This document shows positions 27,074-36,080 of a stretch of DNA of 44,777 bases, in pieces. The position numbers and the translations under genes are program-made. How positions within the stretch are numbered: the first letter of the stretch is position 1; every line of letters begins with the position of its first letter. Origin of the DNA: Deltaproteobacteria bacterium UBA5205 (lineage in GTDB: Bacteria > Desulfobacterota > Syntrophorhabdia > Syntrophorhabdales > Syntrophorhabdaceae); contig DHVP01000030.1 in the NCBI GenBank assembly GCA_002412715.1, forward strand, positions 1 through 44,777. Direction: 5' to 3'. The notes under the pieces were generated by a model, which was not told where the DNA came from, searched no databases, and was given only the letters and a program-made list of their open reading frames with translations.

Positions 27074-27859
27074 ATGGAAAAAAAGCCGGTTTATTTCAAT
27101 CCGATTAAAAACAGGAGAACTTTTGATGAGATCTCCACGGAAATAAAGAAAATGATCATCGAAGGGATCTTCAAGCCCGGAGACAAGCTGCCCTCGGAGT
27201 CGGAAATAGCGAGACAGTTCAATGTAGGCAGGCAGACGGTTCGCGAAGCGTTGCGATTGCTCGAACTATCGGGTTTCCTGAGGGTCCATAAGGGCGGCGG
27301 CGGCGGTTCGATCATTACGAATACGATTCTCGACACCATAAGCAAGTCACTGCTGGATGCCGTCCTGATGAAGAACATCTCGGTAGCCGAACTCACCCGT
27401 GCCCGCAGCGATATCGAAAAGCTGGTGATCTCCCAGGCAGTTGAAAACGCGACCGAGGAAGACATCTCCATATTGAATGAGAATATCAGTAAAGGCAGCA
27501 AGAAGATAGCACGCGGAGTCCAGGCCTTCGAGGAGAATATTGGTTTTCACATACTCCTGGCCAAGACATCGAAGAACGGCGTCTTCACGATAGTCGTCGA
27601 ATCGATCATGGCGATCGTCGCCGATTTCTTGAGCCGTATCCCCCAAACCCTCGAGATATCCACCAGAATTATGGGGGAACATAAACAGATGGTGGATGCC
27701 ATCGTAGAACGCGACAAGGAACGGGCCATCAAACTTATGGACGCACACCTCGGCTTTGTAGACGTCAGATTCAAGTCTTCCTTCGAAGAGATAGCCGGGC
27801 AGAAAAAAATCCATAAAGAAGGCAAAGCGGCACCACAAAGCGAGGCCACCAGGGTCTGA
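27074..27859 (+). CDS. GntR-family regulator, FadR/FCD subfamily
   Basis: A predicted 261-residue DNA-binding regulator. The N-terminal winged helix (about 12-80) contains GDKLPSESEIARQFNVGRQTVREALRLLELSG... typical of GntR; the C-terminal half is an all-helical FCD ligand-binding domain (about 100-235) with metal-ligand-type residues in LTRARSDIEKL, FHILLAKTSKN and GEHKQMVDAI. FCD proteins usually bind organic acids and release DNA when the substrate is present. It precedes a TRAP transport and amidohydrolase operon and likely controls both it and itself through the two shared palindromes. Confidence 0.92.
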   Translation: MEKKPVYFNPIKNRRTFDEISTEIKKMIIEGIFKPGDKLPSESEIARQFNVGRQTVREALRLLELSGFLRVHKGGGGGSIITNTILDTISKSLLDAVLMKNISVAELTRARSDIEKLVISQAVENATEEDISILNENISKGSKKIARGVQAFEENIGFHILLAKTSKNGVFTIVVESIMAIVADFLSRIPQTLEISTRIMGEHKQMVDAIVERDKERAIKLMDAHLGFVDVRFKSSFEEIAGQKKIHKEGKAAPQSEATRV

Positions 27860-27997
27860 AGGTCCTTTTGCCTTAAACCTCATACCCATGCCGGTCGCCG
27901 GAGTCATCCGCCAGCACTTCACATCACATCTTCTTCAATCCCCGCTTGATTGCCCTGAATAGAAAATGAGAAATGTAGATTTTTTACCAGTTTTTTC

Positions 27998-28027
27998 TTG
28001 ACAGAAAAAATTCAAATGTTCTATCGT
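27998..28027 (+). promoter_or_regulatory. Putative promoter of the TAXI-TRAP operon
   Basis: TTGACA (27998-28003) followed after 18 bases by TATCGT (28022-28027), four of six -10 matches. It overlaps the beginning of the second operator-like palindrome and lies about 115 bases before the TAXI start codon. Confidence 0.5.
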
Positions 28028-28030
28028 ATG

Positions 28031-28043
28031 ACTGTCTGACAAT
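28031..28043 (+). promoter_or_regulatory. Operator-like palindrome upstream of the TAXI-TRAP operon
   Basis: ACTGTC-T-GACAAT, one mismatch from a perfect palindrome. It shares GTATGACTGTC-N-GACA with the site at 26994-27009. The GTCNGAC core is typical of FadR-subfamily GntR operators, so the neighbouring regulator is the obvious candidate. Confidence 0.65.
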
Positions 28044-28140
28044 CCGATGATTATACGTAGCACCAGAGACAGGGATACATGAACTTCGAGAGCGAGAAAG
28101 AGTTGGAAGCTCGAAGTCAAAACTTTAAGGAGGAGTTATT

Positions 28141-29112
28141 ATGGTATTGAAAGGTGCATCTATCCTGTTTGCGGCTGTTCTGCTGTTCTTTGCGATGATC
28201 GCGGGGTCTCAGGCGGCCAATGAATTGATTCCCCTTTACACGCTCCCTGCCGGGGGAACGGTCTATGTTCTCGGTGCGGGTATCGTAAATGTGAGCAACA
28301 AAAATATGCCCGACATCAAGCTCGTGCAACAGGCAGGATCGGGCACCCTCGACATCACACGAAAAATGATGCAAAAGGACGCACAGAAAAAGGAGTCCTT
28401 TGGTATCTTTGCCACCGTGGATGCCTTCAATGCCTACAAGGGCAATAACGAGTATGCGCGCAAACCATTTGCCAATCTGCGCGCCGTTACCTTTATCAAC
28501 AGCACCGAGCTGTATCTTGTCGTCCGTGCCGACTCGCCGATCAAATCGTATAAAGACTGCAAAGGCAAGAGAATCGGGATTGGCGCCGCGGGAAGCACGG
28601 TGTCCAACACCGCCCTCTTTCTGCTGGAGCAGCATGGCGTGGCGAAGAACGCTTTCAAGGCACAATATTATTCATACCGGGAGGTCGTTGAGGGAATTCA
28701 GGACAACAGCCTTGACGGCGGTTTCCTTGCGGGAGGATTTCCCATAGCCGCCTACACCGAACTTTCAACAAACTTCAATGTTCGCATAGTGCCCGTGGAT
28801 GAAGCCATCCTGAAAAAGCTCACCGATTATCCCTATTACTACCGTACGGTCGTCAAGGCCAAATCCTATAAGGGTGTAGACAAGGACGTCCCGGTTATGG
28901 GGTTCTCCGTAGCCCTCCATACGAATGCGAACGCAAGTCCCGACCTGGTGTACAAAGTGATAAAAAATCTCTTTGAACATAAAACCGATTATTATGCCAT
29001 TCACTCTTCCGCAAAAGAACTCACGGTCCAGAATGTGCAAAAGGGGATCGCCATACCTTTTCATCCGGGAGCGGAAAAGTACCTGAAAGAGATTGGAGCA
29101 CTCAAGAAATAA
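28141..29112 (+). CDS. TAXI-family TRAP transporter solute-binding protein
   Basis: A 323-residue periplasmic substrate-binding protein with a signal peptide (1-25, ending SQA). The TAXI family is recognised from GGTVYVLGAGIVNVSNKNMP near the N-terminus, AVTFINSTELYLVVRADSPI, CKGKRIGIGAAGSTVSNTAL and the C-terminal IAIPFHPGAEKYLKEIGALK. TAXI proteins feed fused TRAP permeases; known substrates include glutamate and other organic acids. The next gene is such a permease. An AAGGAGGAG site precedes the ATG. The substrate is probably the acid handled by the amidohydrolase two genes downstream (inference). Confidence 0.93.
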   Translation: MVLKGASILFAAVLLFFAMIAGSQAANELIPLYTLPAGGTVYVLGAGIVNVSNKNMPDIKLVQQAGSGTLDITRKMMQKDAQKKESFGIFATVDAFNAYKGNNEYARKPFANLRAVTFINSTELYLVVRADSPIKSYKDCKGKRIGIGAAGSTVSNTALFLLEQHGVAKNAFKAQYYSYREVVEGIQDNSLDGGFLAGGFPIAAYTELSTNFNVRIVPVDEAILKKLTDYPYYYRTVVKAKSYKGVDKDVPVMGFSVALHTNANASPDLVYKVIKNLFEHKTDYYAIHSSAKELTVQNVQKGIAIPFHPGAEKYLKEIGALKK

Positions 29113-29131
29113 CTTCATGCTGGAGGAGTCC

Positions 29132-31072
29132 ATGGCTGATCTGAGTGGTGCGAAGAATGCACCTGCTAGCGTCCCAGGTAAATCTTTACGAAGTGTAATA
29201 ATATTCGTCGCCGCCGTTGCGATGACAGCTTTCCAGCTCTATACGGCGGGTGTCCGCCCCTTTCCCGGCGTCATCCAGCGTATCGTGCATCTTGTCTTTG
29301 TCATGATCCTGGTTTTTCTCATGTTTCCTTTGAAGTCCAGGAGTGACGATGCCGAAGAGACCAAGGTTGCCGTCGAAAACCGACCTTTATCGTGGATCGA
29401 TGTAATCCTGGTCCTTGTCTCGTTATTCATAGGCGCCTATGTCTTTGTCGAATACGAGGCGTTGAGCTTCAGAACGGGTATGCCGAATATGCTGGATTCC
29501 TTTACCAGTCTGGTCGGCATACTGCTCGTTCTTGAGGCAACACGGAGGATGATCGGGTGGCCCTTCATCATCATCTGCCTGGTGGGGTTTGTTTACGTCG
29601 CCCTCGGGCAGTACCTTCCTTCCGCCATATCGCACACGGGATTCAGTTTTGAAGAGACAATCAATTTCAATTTTTTCAGCACGGAGGGTATCCTTGGCCT
29701 GCCATTGGGTGTCTCCTCGACCACTATTGCATGTTTCATTATTTTCGGGGCTTTTCTCAGCGTATCAGGGGCGGGATCGCTTTTTATCGACCTGGGCCTT
29801 GCCCTTTTCGGCAGATTTCGCGGGGGACCGGCAAAAGCAGCGATTCTGGGATGCTGCCTCTTCGGCATGATCACGGGAAGCCAGGTGGCGGCCGTGGCGG
29901 CCGTGGGCGTTTTCACCATCCCCCTGATGATACGCTCCGGTTACCAACCCATGACGGCAGCATCCATAACGGCGTTGGCGGGAACGGGCGGAATGCTCGT
30001 GCCCCCCGTTATGGGGGCCGTTGCCTTCATAATTCCGGATATGATAGGCGGCACCTACTGGGATGTATGCCGGGCGGAGCTCATCCCCGGACTTTTCTTT
30101 TACGTAACGGTCTATATGCTGGTGGAACTTCAGTCGGCCAAGCTTGGGCTCAAGGGTTTGCCCAAGTCGGAACTGCCGAAGATAGGTAAACTTCTTAAAG
30201 AACGCGGTTACATGATTCTTCCGATCATTGTCCTTCTCCTTGCCATTGCCGTCGTGAAGCTGTCGCCTGTCAAGGCAGGATTCTGGGCGATCGTCTGCTG
30301 CGTTCTGGTAAGCTATATCAGGCCTGCCACACGGATGACGTTGAGGAAGATAATCACCGCCTTTGAGAAAGGCGCGAAGGGATGTCTGATTGTGGCCATC
30401 TGCTGCGCCTCCGCAGGGCTGATCACCGGCGTCATCAGCATGACCGGTATGGGAGAGAGGTTCTCGGACATCCTCATCATGCTCTCCGGGGGCAGTCTCT
30501 TTCCCCTTCTTTTTCTCACAATGATCGCTTCGCTCATAATCGGCCTGCCGCTTCCGCCGGTGACCTGTTATCTCATTCTCGCCGTCATTGCGGCCCCCGC
30601 GCTGATAAAGGCAGGTGTCACTCCCATGGCTGCGCATCTGTTCGTTTTCTTTTTCGGTGCCCTGGGAAACATAAGTCCTCCGGCGGCGCCCACGTCCTTT
30701 ACCGCGGCCGGCCTCGCCGGAACGGACCCCATGAAAACGACGAACGTGACGTTCCTTTACTGTCTGCCGGCTTTCACCGTTCCTTATCTCTATGTATTCA
30801 GAAATGAACTTCTCCTTATGGGTTCCCCGTTGAATATTGTAGCCGTAATAACCACGTCATTCCTGGGAATATGCTGCATGGCGGTTACATTTAACGGGTT
30901 TCTCTTCAAGAGCATTACGGTGGTTGAGCGTTTGATCTTTTTGATTGTCGGTATTGCACTCATATACCCGAACTGGATGGCTAATGTCGCAGGCCTCGTG
31001 GTTGGCGGCATCATGGCTGTAACACAGCTGGTTTTGGTGAAAAGACAGGCGCACATGGCTGCCATCGAATAA
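29132..31072 (+). CDS. TRAP transporter fused permease (DctQM type)
   Basis: A 646-residue inner-membrane protein joining the small (4-helix, about 25-190) and large (12-helix, about 195-640) TRAP subunits, the arrangement used with TAXI binding proteins. Family motifs include FSTEGILGLPLGVSSTTIAC, GCCLFGMITGSQVAAVAAVG, TALAGTGGMLVPPVMGAVAF and GALGNISPPAAPTSFTAAGL. Transport is driven by an ion gradient. The start at 29132 has GGAGGAG immediately upstream and lies 19 bases after the TAXI stop. Confidence 0.94.
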   Translation: MADLSGAKNAPASVPGKSLRSVIIFVAAVAMTAFQLYTAGVRPFPGVIQRIVHLVFVMILVFLMFPLKSRSDDAEETKVAVENRPLSWIDVILVLVSLFIGAYVFVEYEALSFRTGMPNMLDSFTSLVGILLVLEATRRMIGWPFIIICLVGFVYVALGQYLPSAISHTGFSFEETINFNFFSTEGILGLPLGVSSTTIACFIIFGAFLSVSGAGSLFIDLGLALFGRFRGGPAKAAILGCCLFGMITGSQVAAVAAVGVFTIPLMIRSGYQPMTAASITALAGTGGMLVPPVMGAVAFIIPDMIGGTYWDVCRAELIPGLFFYVTVYMLVELQSAKLGLKGLPKSELPKIGKLLKERGYMILPIIVLLLAIAVVKLSPVKAGFWAIVCCVLVSYIRPATRMTLRKIITAFEKGAKGCLIVAICCASAGLITGVISMTGMGERFSDILIMLSGGSLFPLLFLTMIASLIIGLPLPPVTCYLILAVIAAPALIKAGVTPMAAHLFVFFFGALGNISPPAAPTSFTAAGLAGTDPMKTTNVTFLYCLPAFTVPYLYVFRNELLLMGSPLNIVAVITTSFLGICCMAVTFNGFLFKSITVVERLIFLIVGIALIYPNWMANVAGLVVGGIMAVTQLVLVKRQAHMAAIE

Positions 31073-31103
31073 ACAGACCACAACACTACAAGAGGAGGTT
31101 TTT

Positions 31104-32108
31104 ATGAAGAGCATCGACGTCCACAATCATCTGTACCCGAAAGAATGGATGGAATATCTAGATGGAAGGGCGGGTTCCCCGACAATGGCGAGAACGGGCC
31201 CCACAAGCATGGTTTTCTACAGTGACGGCATGCGCCTTGCCACTGTAAGCAGGCCCGGCCATTATGACCCGGAGCCCCGTATCAAGGATATCGACGGATA
31301 CGGCATCGACATCCAGGTCGTAAGTCTGACGTGCCCCTCCGTGGAACTCATACCGGCGAAGGAAGGCGTCGTCTGGGCCAAGAAAGTCAACGATTACCTG
31401 GCCGACATGTGCTCCAAATACAAGGGCAGGTTCTACGCATACGCCACACTGCCTTACCAGGATGTCAAAGAATCCGTGAAAGAGCTCGAAAGGGCGCACA
31501 ATGAACTGGGTGCAAAGGGAGTGATGCTCTTCTCGAACCTGGCCGGAAAACCGGTCTATGCGCCGGAATTCTATCCCATATATGAGGCCGCAGCCGAATT
31601 AGACATGCCTTTCTTCATTCATCCCGCCCCTCCTGTTACCTCCGATGCGATGAAACGGGTGCAGATGCCCCTGCCTCTCTACGGGTTTATCATCGACACC
31701 ACCATGGCGATCACGGGGCTCATCTTTACGGGCGTCCTCGAAAAGCTGCCAAAGCTGAAATTCATCCATGGTCATCTTGGCGGGGTATTTCCGTACATGG
31801 TCGGCAGAATAAATGATTGCTTCCATACATATGCCGCCGATCACGGCTATTATCCGCTGCCGAAGGAGCCTTCCGAGTACTACAGGGAACAGGTGTGGGA
31901 CGACACTATCTCCTTCCACCTTCCCGCGATGAAGTGCGCCCTCGAGTTCATGGGTGCGGACCATCTTCTCATCGGTACGGACTATGCCCATCCCATCGGC
32001 GGCCCGGACAGGGTCGCACAGTTTGTCAACGACCTTGGCCTCAGCCAGGAAGATACCGAAAAGATCTTCTACAAAAATGCGATGAAGCTTTTCAATATAG
32101 AAGCCTAG
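31104..32108 (+). CDS. Amidohydrolase-2 family metal-dependent decarboxylase/hydrolase
   Basis: A 334-residue TIM-barrel protein of the ACMSD-like amidohydrolase family. Metal ligands are apparent: H7-x-H9 (IDVHNHLYP), H173 (FFIHPAPP), H222 (FIHGHLGG) and D293 (GTDYAHPIGGP). Members decarboxylate aromatic acids such as gamma-resorcylate or 5-carboxyvanillate, or hydrolyse ring-derived acids. Together with the TRAP uptake genes this points to use of an imported carboxylic, perhaps aromatic, acid. AAGAGGAGG precedes the ATG; the gene is last in the operon and is followed by a strong terminator. Confidence 0.92.
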   Translation: MKSIDVHNHLYPKEWMEYLDGRAGSPTMARTGPTSMVFYSDGMRLATVSRPGHYDPEPRIKDIDGYGIDIQVVSLTCPSVELIPAKEGVVWAKKVNDYLADMCSKYKGRFYAYATLPYQDVKESVKELERAHNELGAKGVMLFSNLAGKPVYAPEFYPIYEAAAELDMPFFIHPAPPVTSDAMKRVQMPLPLYGFIIDTTMAITGLIFTGVLEKLPKLKFIHGHLGGVFPYMVGRINDCFHTYAADHGYYPLPKEPSEYYREQVWDDTISFHLPAMKCALEFMGADHLLIGTDYAHPIGGPDRVAQFVNDLGLSQEDTEKIFYKNAMKLFNIEA

Positions 32109-32137
32109 TCGTACCCCGGCGATACCCCTTTTTGTAA

Positions 32138-32174
32138 AGCGGCCCGATCATGGCTCGTCGGGCCGCTCTTCTTT
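32138..32174 (+). terminator. Rho-independent terminator of the TRAP-amidohydrolase operon
   Basis: A perfect 10-base stem, AGCGGCCCGA (32138-32147) with TCGGGCCGCT (32158-32167), with a 10-base loop, followed by the T-rich run CTTCTTT. Confidence 0.9.
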
Positions 32175-32331
32175 CCGCTTCAATCCCCTTGGGCTTCGGG
32201 GGACGGAGCATGTCGATCACCTGCTCGTTTTCGCCTTTATGGAGGCCAGCGATAGAGCCATGGCGGCGGCGCAGGCGGCCGAATAAATGGAGATGGCAGT
32301 ATCGGACTCTCACGGCGGATATCAAGAGAAT

Positions 32332-35300
32332 TCAGAAGGAGATTCTTGCCACACCGCTTATGCTGTGGGCGATGTACTTGTTCTCGCCTATCTGGACATC
32401 GTAACCGACATGAAAAGAGGCGTTGTTCTTCGTAAACATCGATACCCCTGCGCCGCAGAGGACAAAATCCCTGTCCGGGGAAGCGGTCTCTATCCTGAAG
32501 GGCGAACTTCCCTGGGCGAGGCGTGACACGATGTCCCTCGCTCCCCTCAAGAACTCATGGCCGTAAGATGCGCTTATGCCCGGCATTATGACGTTATTGC
32601 CAGCCTCCCACCTGTAATAGAGCTTCCCACCGATATTCCCCTGGAAGGATTCAGTGGTCTGCCTGTCCACATCGAGGTTCAGCGCCCCCGCCCCGGATTC
32701 GGTGTAGCTGTCGATACCGAGACTGATGTACTGGAACGACATCGCCGGAACGATCATCCATTTGCCCAGGGGCAGCTCGTATCCCGTGCCTCCGTAAAGG
32801 GTCAACTGGGAGCCTGTCGGACTGGAGGTCGCGGTGCGGTCGAGGCCCGGGAAGACTATCCGGCGTGTATTCTTGTAGTCCGCCCATCCGTAGCTCGCCT
32901 GCCCGTCCACGAAAAACCCTTGTGTATACCAGGTCCCGTAGGCGCCCAGCGTATATCCGTCCATCGTGATCTTGCTGCCGTAATCGTCCACATCCGCCCG
33001 GGACCCGGTATACCCCAGCAGCAGGCCCGCGGCGAGACCGCCGGTGAACCGGTAATCCATGCCGATCGTCATACCTGCGCTGGTGAAACTGTACCCCATC
33101 TGGTCCGGCGTGTCCCGCTGGTCCCCGGAAACGGCGTTGCCCCTGGCGAAAATACCCCACCTGTCATCCTCGCGCGCGGGGAGCATACCGGTAAGGTCGG
33201 AGCCGGCGCCGGCAATGAGTATGGGCGTGTCCCTGCCGTCCCGTATGAAACCGCTGTTCCTGATGAATGAGCTGCCCTGGTCCACGCCGCGGACACCGCG
33301 CCGTATGTCGCTGAGGCGCCCGGATACATTGCCGGCCTGAAACACCGCGGAGCTGATACCCATCGTGAAGTCAACCTGGTTGGATCTCGGCGCGATCTGG
33401 TCATAGGCGCCGGCAACCTGGGTGTATGCCGGGATGGCATCGATGGCGCCGAGCACCGTATTGAGATCGCCCGTTGCCGAGGGGGCGACGGAATTGAGCA
33501 TGGAACCGACCGACCTCTGATTGGCGTTCAGGTAACCCAGCAGAACCTGGTTCGTGTAGTCGCGCTCCACGACGAGGTACACCCGGTTCGGATCACCGTA
33601 TTTGGGTTTGAAGACAACCGTGGGCATGATATTGGTGAGGAGGCTCGTGAACCGTCCCGACACGCCCGCCGTGGCGGTCAGGACCGACCCGAAGACGGTC
33701 CCGATGGCCGGCGTGGCGCCGCCCAGCCAGGATGTCTCAAGAGTGCCGCTCAAGGACGCACCCCCGGTTACGGCCAAGAGGTCGTTGCTTGCCGGCGAGG
33801 CAACCTCTATGAGGAGCTTCCCCCCGGGGCCCTGGCTATAGTTGCCGACAAGGCTGAGAGTGCCGATGGAGTTGCCGGGACTCACGGTGCCGCCGGTATT
33901 GGTGAGGCCTCGGGAGGCATATATGATGCCGCCGCCGCCCACCGTTCCCGAATAGAGGCTGAACCTGTTGCCAAATGATCCCGCCGCCTCGGTGAGTTGC
34001 CCGTTGACTATGAGCGCGCCCCCGTCCACCATGACATTCCTGCTGACCTGAAATTTCCTGCCCGCCGGGATCTTGTAGGTGGTATCGGGGTTCATGACCG
34101 TCAGGGAAAGGGCGTTGATGTCGACACCCTGGGTCATGATCCCCGGCGTCAACATGACCATCTCACCCATGAGAAAGGTCACGTCGTAACCGACCCAAGT
34201 GCCGGTCATGCCGTTTGCATCCATATCGGCCACGTTAAGCGTCCAGTTGCCCGCCCCGTTCTCACCCCAGAAGGCGTTGGTCAAGAATGTCCAGCTCTTG
34301 TTGACGAGTGCCGATGTGTCTTCCTGTGCCGCAGCCAAATGCGATGTCGAGTAGAGTATCTTGCTCGACATCGTCGAAGGCGAGGTAAGGGTTGCGGCCA
34401 GATCGCCCGCCTTTGTGTGCGTTAACGTGAGCCCCACCTCGATACCCTCGAGTGGCTGATTTGCCTCGGCCGCGGTGAGGTTGATCGTCCGGTTCACACC
34501 GGCGGGGTCGCCGTCGGGGAGTACCGCACCGACGGCGGCAGCCTTGTTCACCGAGGTTTGCTCCGTAACATAAGCCACGTTGATCAGCCGCTGGACGAAG
34601 GCCCCGGCGTTGATGTTGCCGAAGCCGTAGTTCGGGTTGAACCTGTTGCCTGCGGCGTTGGTCCGCCAGCCGCCGAAGCTGCTGTCCGAATTGTCGGATG
34701 CGTCCACGACGGTGCTCGTCTTGACGAGGGCGTGTTTGGCCATTCGTATATCCATCTCCGGGTTCGCCTCTTTCCCCAGGGCCATGATGCCCGAGACGAG
34801 CGGCGCCGCCGACGACGTGCCGCCGAAGCCGCTGGTATAGCTCGTATCGGGGAAGAGATCATCCTTGTCCCCCAAGGTGTTCGTCAGCGACCAGGCGTTG
34901 TAGCCGAGATTGGCCCCTGTGCGGTCCGTTGTCGTAATGCCGAAACCGGTGTAGTCGCTGCGGTTCGAGGGCGCCGTGATAAAGACGCTCGAGCCGAAAC
35001 TGCTGTAATTGGCATACTTGCCGTCGCTTCCCAGGGCCGCCACGGTGAGCACGGCGGAGAGGTTATGATCGGCATCCTTGTTTGCGTCTTCAGCTTTTTC
35101 ATTACGGGCGTTCCCCGCAGAAAAGACATGGATGACGCCGTTTGCGGCGGTGCGCTTCAAAGCGAGCGTTATGGCCGCGCTTGGGCCCCCAAAGGTGCCG
35201 TTGCTGCTGTAGCTGTGATTCTTCACCTGGATCCGGGGGTCTGCCTCGATGGCCCCGGTGGTCGGGTTCACACCGCTCATCCAGTAATAGGCGTCGATCA

Positions 35301-35877
35301 GGTTCTGTTCGGAGGCGCCGGGGTCGTCGGGAGTTACCGATTCAAGGTTGATGCGAAGACCGGCGATCTGGGCGTAGGGGGCGGCCCCCGTGCCGCCAAC
35401 AGTATCGCCGCCCCGGGCTGCGGCCACCCCTGCGACAGCGGTGCCGTGGTTGTCGTCGACCTTCTGCGGTCCCTGGGGATCATCCGCCAGGTCAGCGTTG
35501 TCGCTGAAATTCCGGCTCAAGTCTGCCCGGTAATTCGGTGCAATATCGTAATTGCTGCCGTCGACGCCATCATCAACGATGCCTATGACTACCCCCGAGC
35601 CCGTGTAGCCAAGCCTCCAGGCTCCCGAGAGTCCCGCGTCGACCCCCCCGTTCCTCATCTGCGTGGTGGTCCCGAATTGAACGGAATAAAAGCTGATATT
35701 CGCGGGCGCCTGGTTCACGAGGTGCCATTGACCGGGGAAACGGGGCCGCACAGCGGCATTGTAATAGAAATAGGGATCGTCGGGATAATAGGAGGGGAGC
35801 TGCTCCCGGCTTGCGGCGACAAGGGGGCAAAGAGCGATCATTAGACCGCACATAAGAGTCTTACAAAGTCGGCGCAT
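32332..35877 (-). CDS. Autotransporter serine protease: kexin-like subtilase passenger with P domain
   Basis: A predicted 1181-residue outer-membrane/surface protease. A signal peptide (1-22) precedes an S8 domain (about 85-435) with D102 (VIGIVDDGVDG), H144 (NHGTAVAGV), oxyanion N256 (FSAGNAR) and S355 (GGTSSAAP). A proprotein-convertase P domain follows (about 461-571; LTHTKAGDLAATLTSP, GNWTLNVADMD). Then comes a beta-helix-like passenger with a PATR-type repeat (GGTVSPGNSIGTLSLVG, about 640-700) and a C-terminal 12-strand autotransporter barrel (about 900-1181) ending in F. The ATG at 35877 is chosen because GAGAG lies upstream; an ATG at 35904 lacks a site. The order matches S8B proteins. 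Substrate unknown. Confidence 0.93.
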   Translation of the reverse strand: MRRLCKTLMCGLMIALCPLVAASREQLPSYYPDDPYFYYNAAVRPRFPGQWHLVNQAPANISFYSVQFGTTTQMRNGGVDAGLSGAWRLGYTGSGVVIGIVDDGVDGSNYDIAPNYRADLSRNFSDNADLADDPQGPQKVDDNHGTAVAGVAAARGGDTVGGTGAAPYAQIAGLRINLESVTPDDPGASEQNLIDAYYWMSGVNPTTGAIEADPRIQVKNHSYSSNGTFGGPSAAITLALKRTAANGVIHVFSAGNARNEKAEDANKDADHNLSAVLTVAALGSDGKYANYSSFGSSVFITAPSNRSDYTGFGITTTDRTGANLGYNAWSLTNTLGDKDDLFPDTSYTSGFGGTSSAAPLVSGIMALGKEANPEMDIRMAKHALVKTSTVVDASDNSDSSFGGWRTNAAGNRFNPNYGFGNINAGAFVQRLINVAYVTEQTSVNKAAAVGAVLPDGDPAGVNRTINLTAAEANQPLEGIEVGLTLTHTKAGDLAATLTSPSTMSSKILYSTSHLAAAQEDTSALVNKSWTFLTNAFWGENGAGNWTLNVADMDANGMTGTWVGYDVTFLMGEMVMLTPGIMTQGVDINALSLTVMNPDTTYKIPAGRKFQVSRNVMVDGGALIVNGQLTEAAGSFGNRFSLYSGTVGGGGIIYASRGLTNTGGTVSPGNSIGTLSLVGNYSQGPGGKLLIEVASPASNDLLAVTGGASLSGTLETSWLGGATPAIGTVFGSVLTATAGVSGRFTSLLTNIMPTVVFKPKYGDPNRVYLVVERDYTNQVLLGYLNANQRSVGSMLNSVAPSATGDLNTVLGAIDAIPAYTQVAGAYDQIAPRSNQVDFTMGISSAVFQAGNVSGRLSDIRRGVRGVDQGSSFIRNSGFIRDGRDTPILIAGAGSDLTGMLPAREDDRWGIFARGNAVSGDQRDTPDQMGYSFTSAGMTIGMDYRFTGGLAAGLLLGYTGSRADVDDYGSKITMDGYTLGAYGTWYTQGFFVDGQASYGWADYKNTRRIVFPGLDRTATSSPTGSQLTLYGGTGYELPLGKWMIVPAMSFQYISLGIDSYTESGAGALNLDVDRQTTESFQGNIGGKLYYRWEAGNNVIMPGISASYGHEFLRGARDIVSRLAQGSSPFRIETASPDRDFVLCGAGVSMFTKNNASFHVGYDVQIGENKYIAHSISGVARISF

Positions 35878-36080
35878 GGGGGTCTCTCTTATTTGATTGT
35901 TCATTTTATGGCGTGGATCAAATGATATGTCAGCGACAATGTAATAAATGCGGGAACGGAAATCAAGAAAAGAGTGCCTCCGGGAAAAGGGGTTCTAAGC
36001 CCCTGGTCCCCGGCCTTCCCGGGGATGCGCTACGGTAAGGCTGCTCGCGCAAATTCCTGACTCTCCCTCGTAATCGCGGT

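Noticed and set aside
32557..35844. Long plus-strand open frames opposite the autotransporter
   Set aside because: They mirror the high-GC third-position pattern of the real minus-strand gene, and their translations show no domain or ribosome-binding site.
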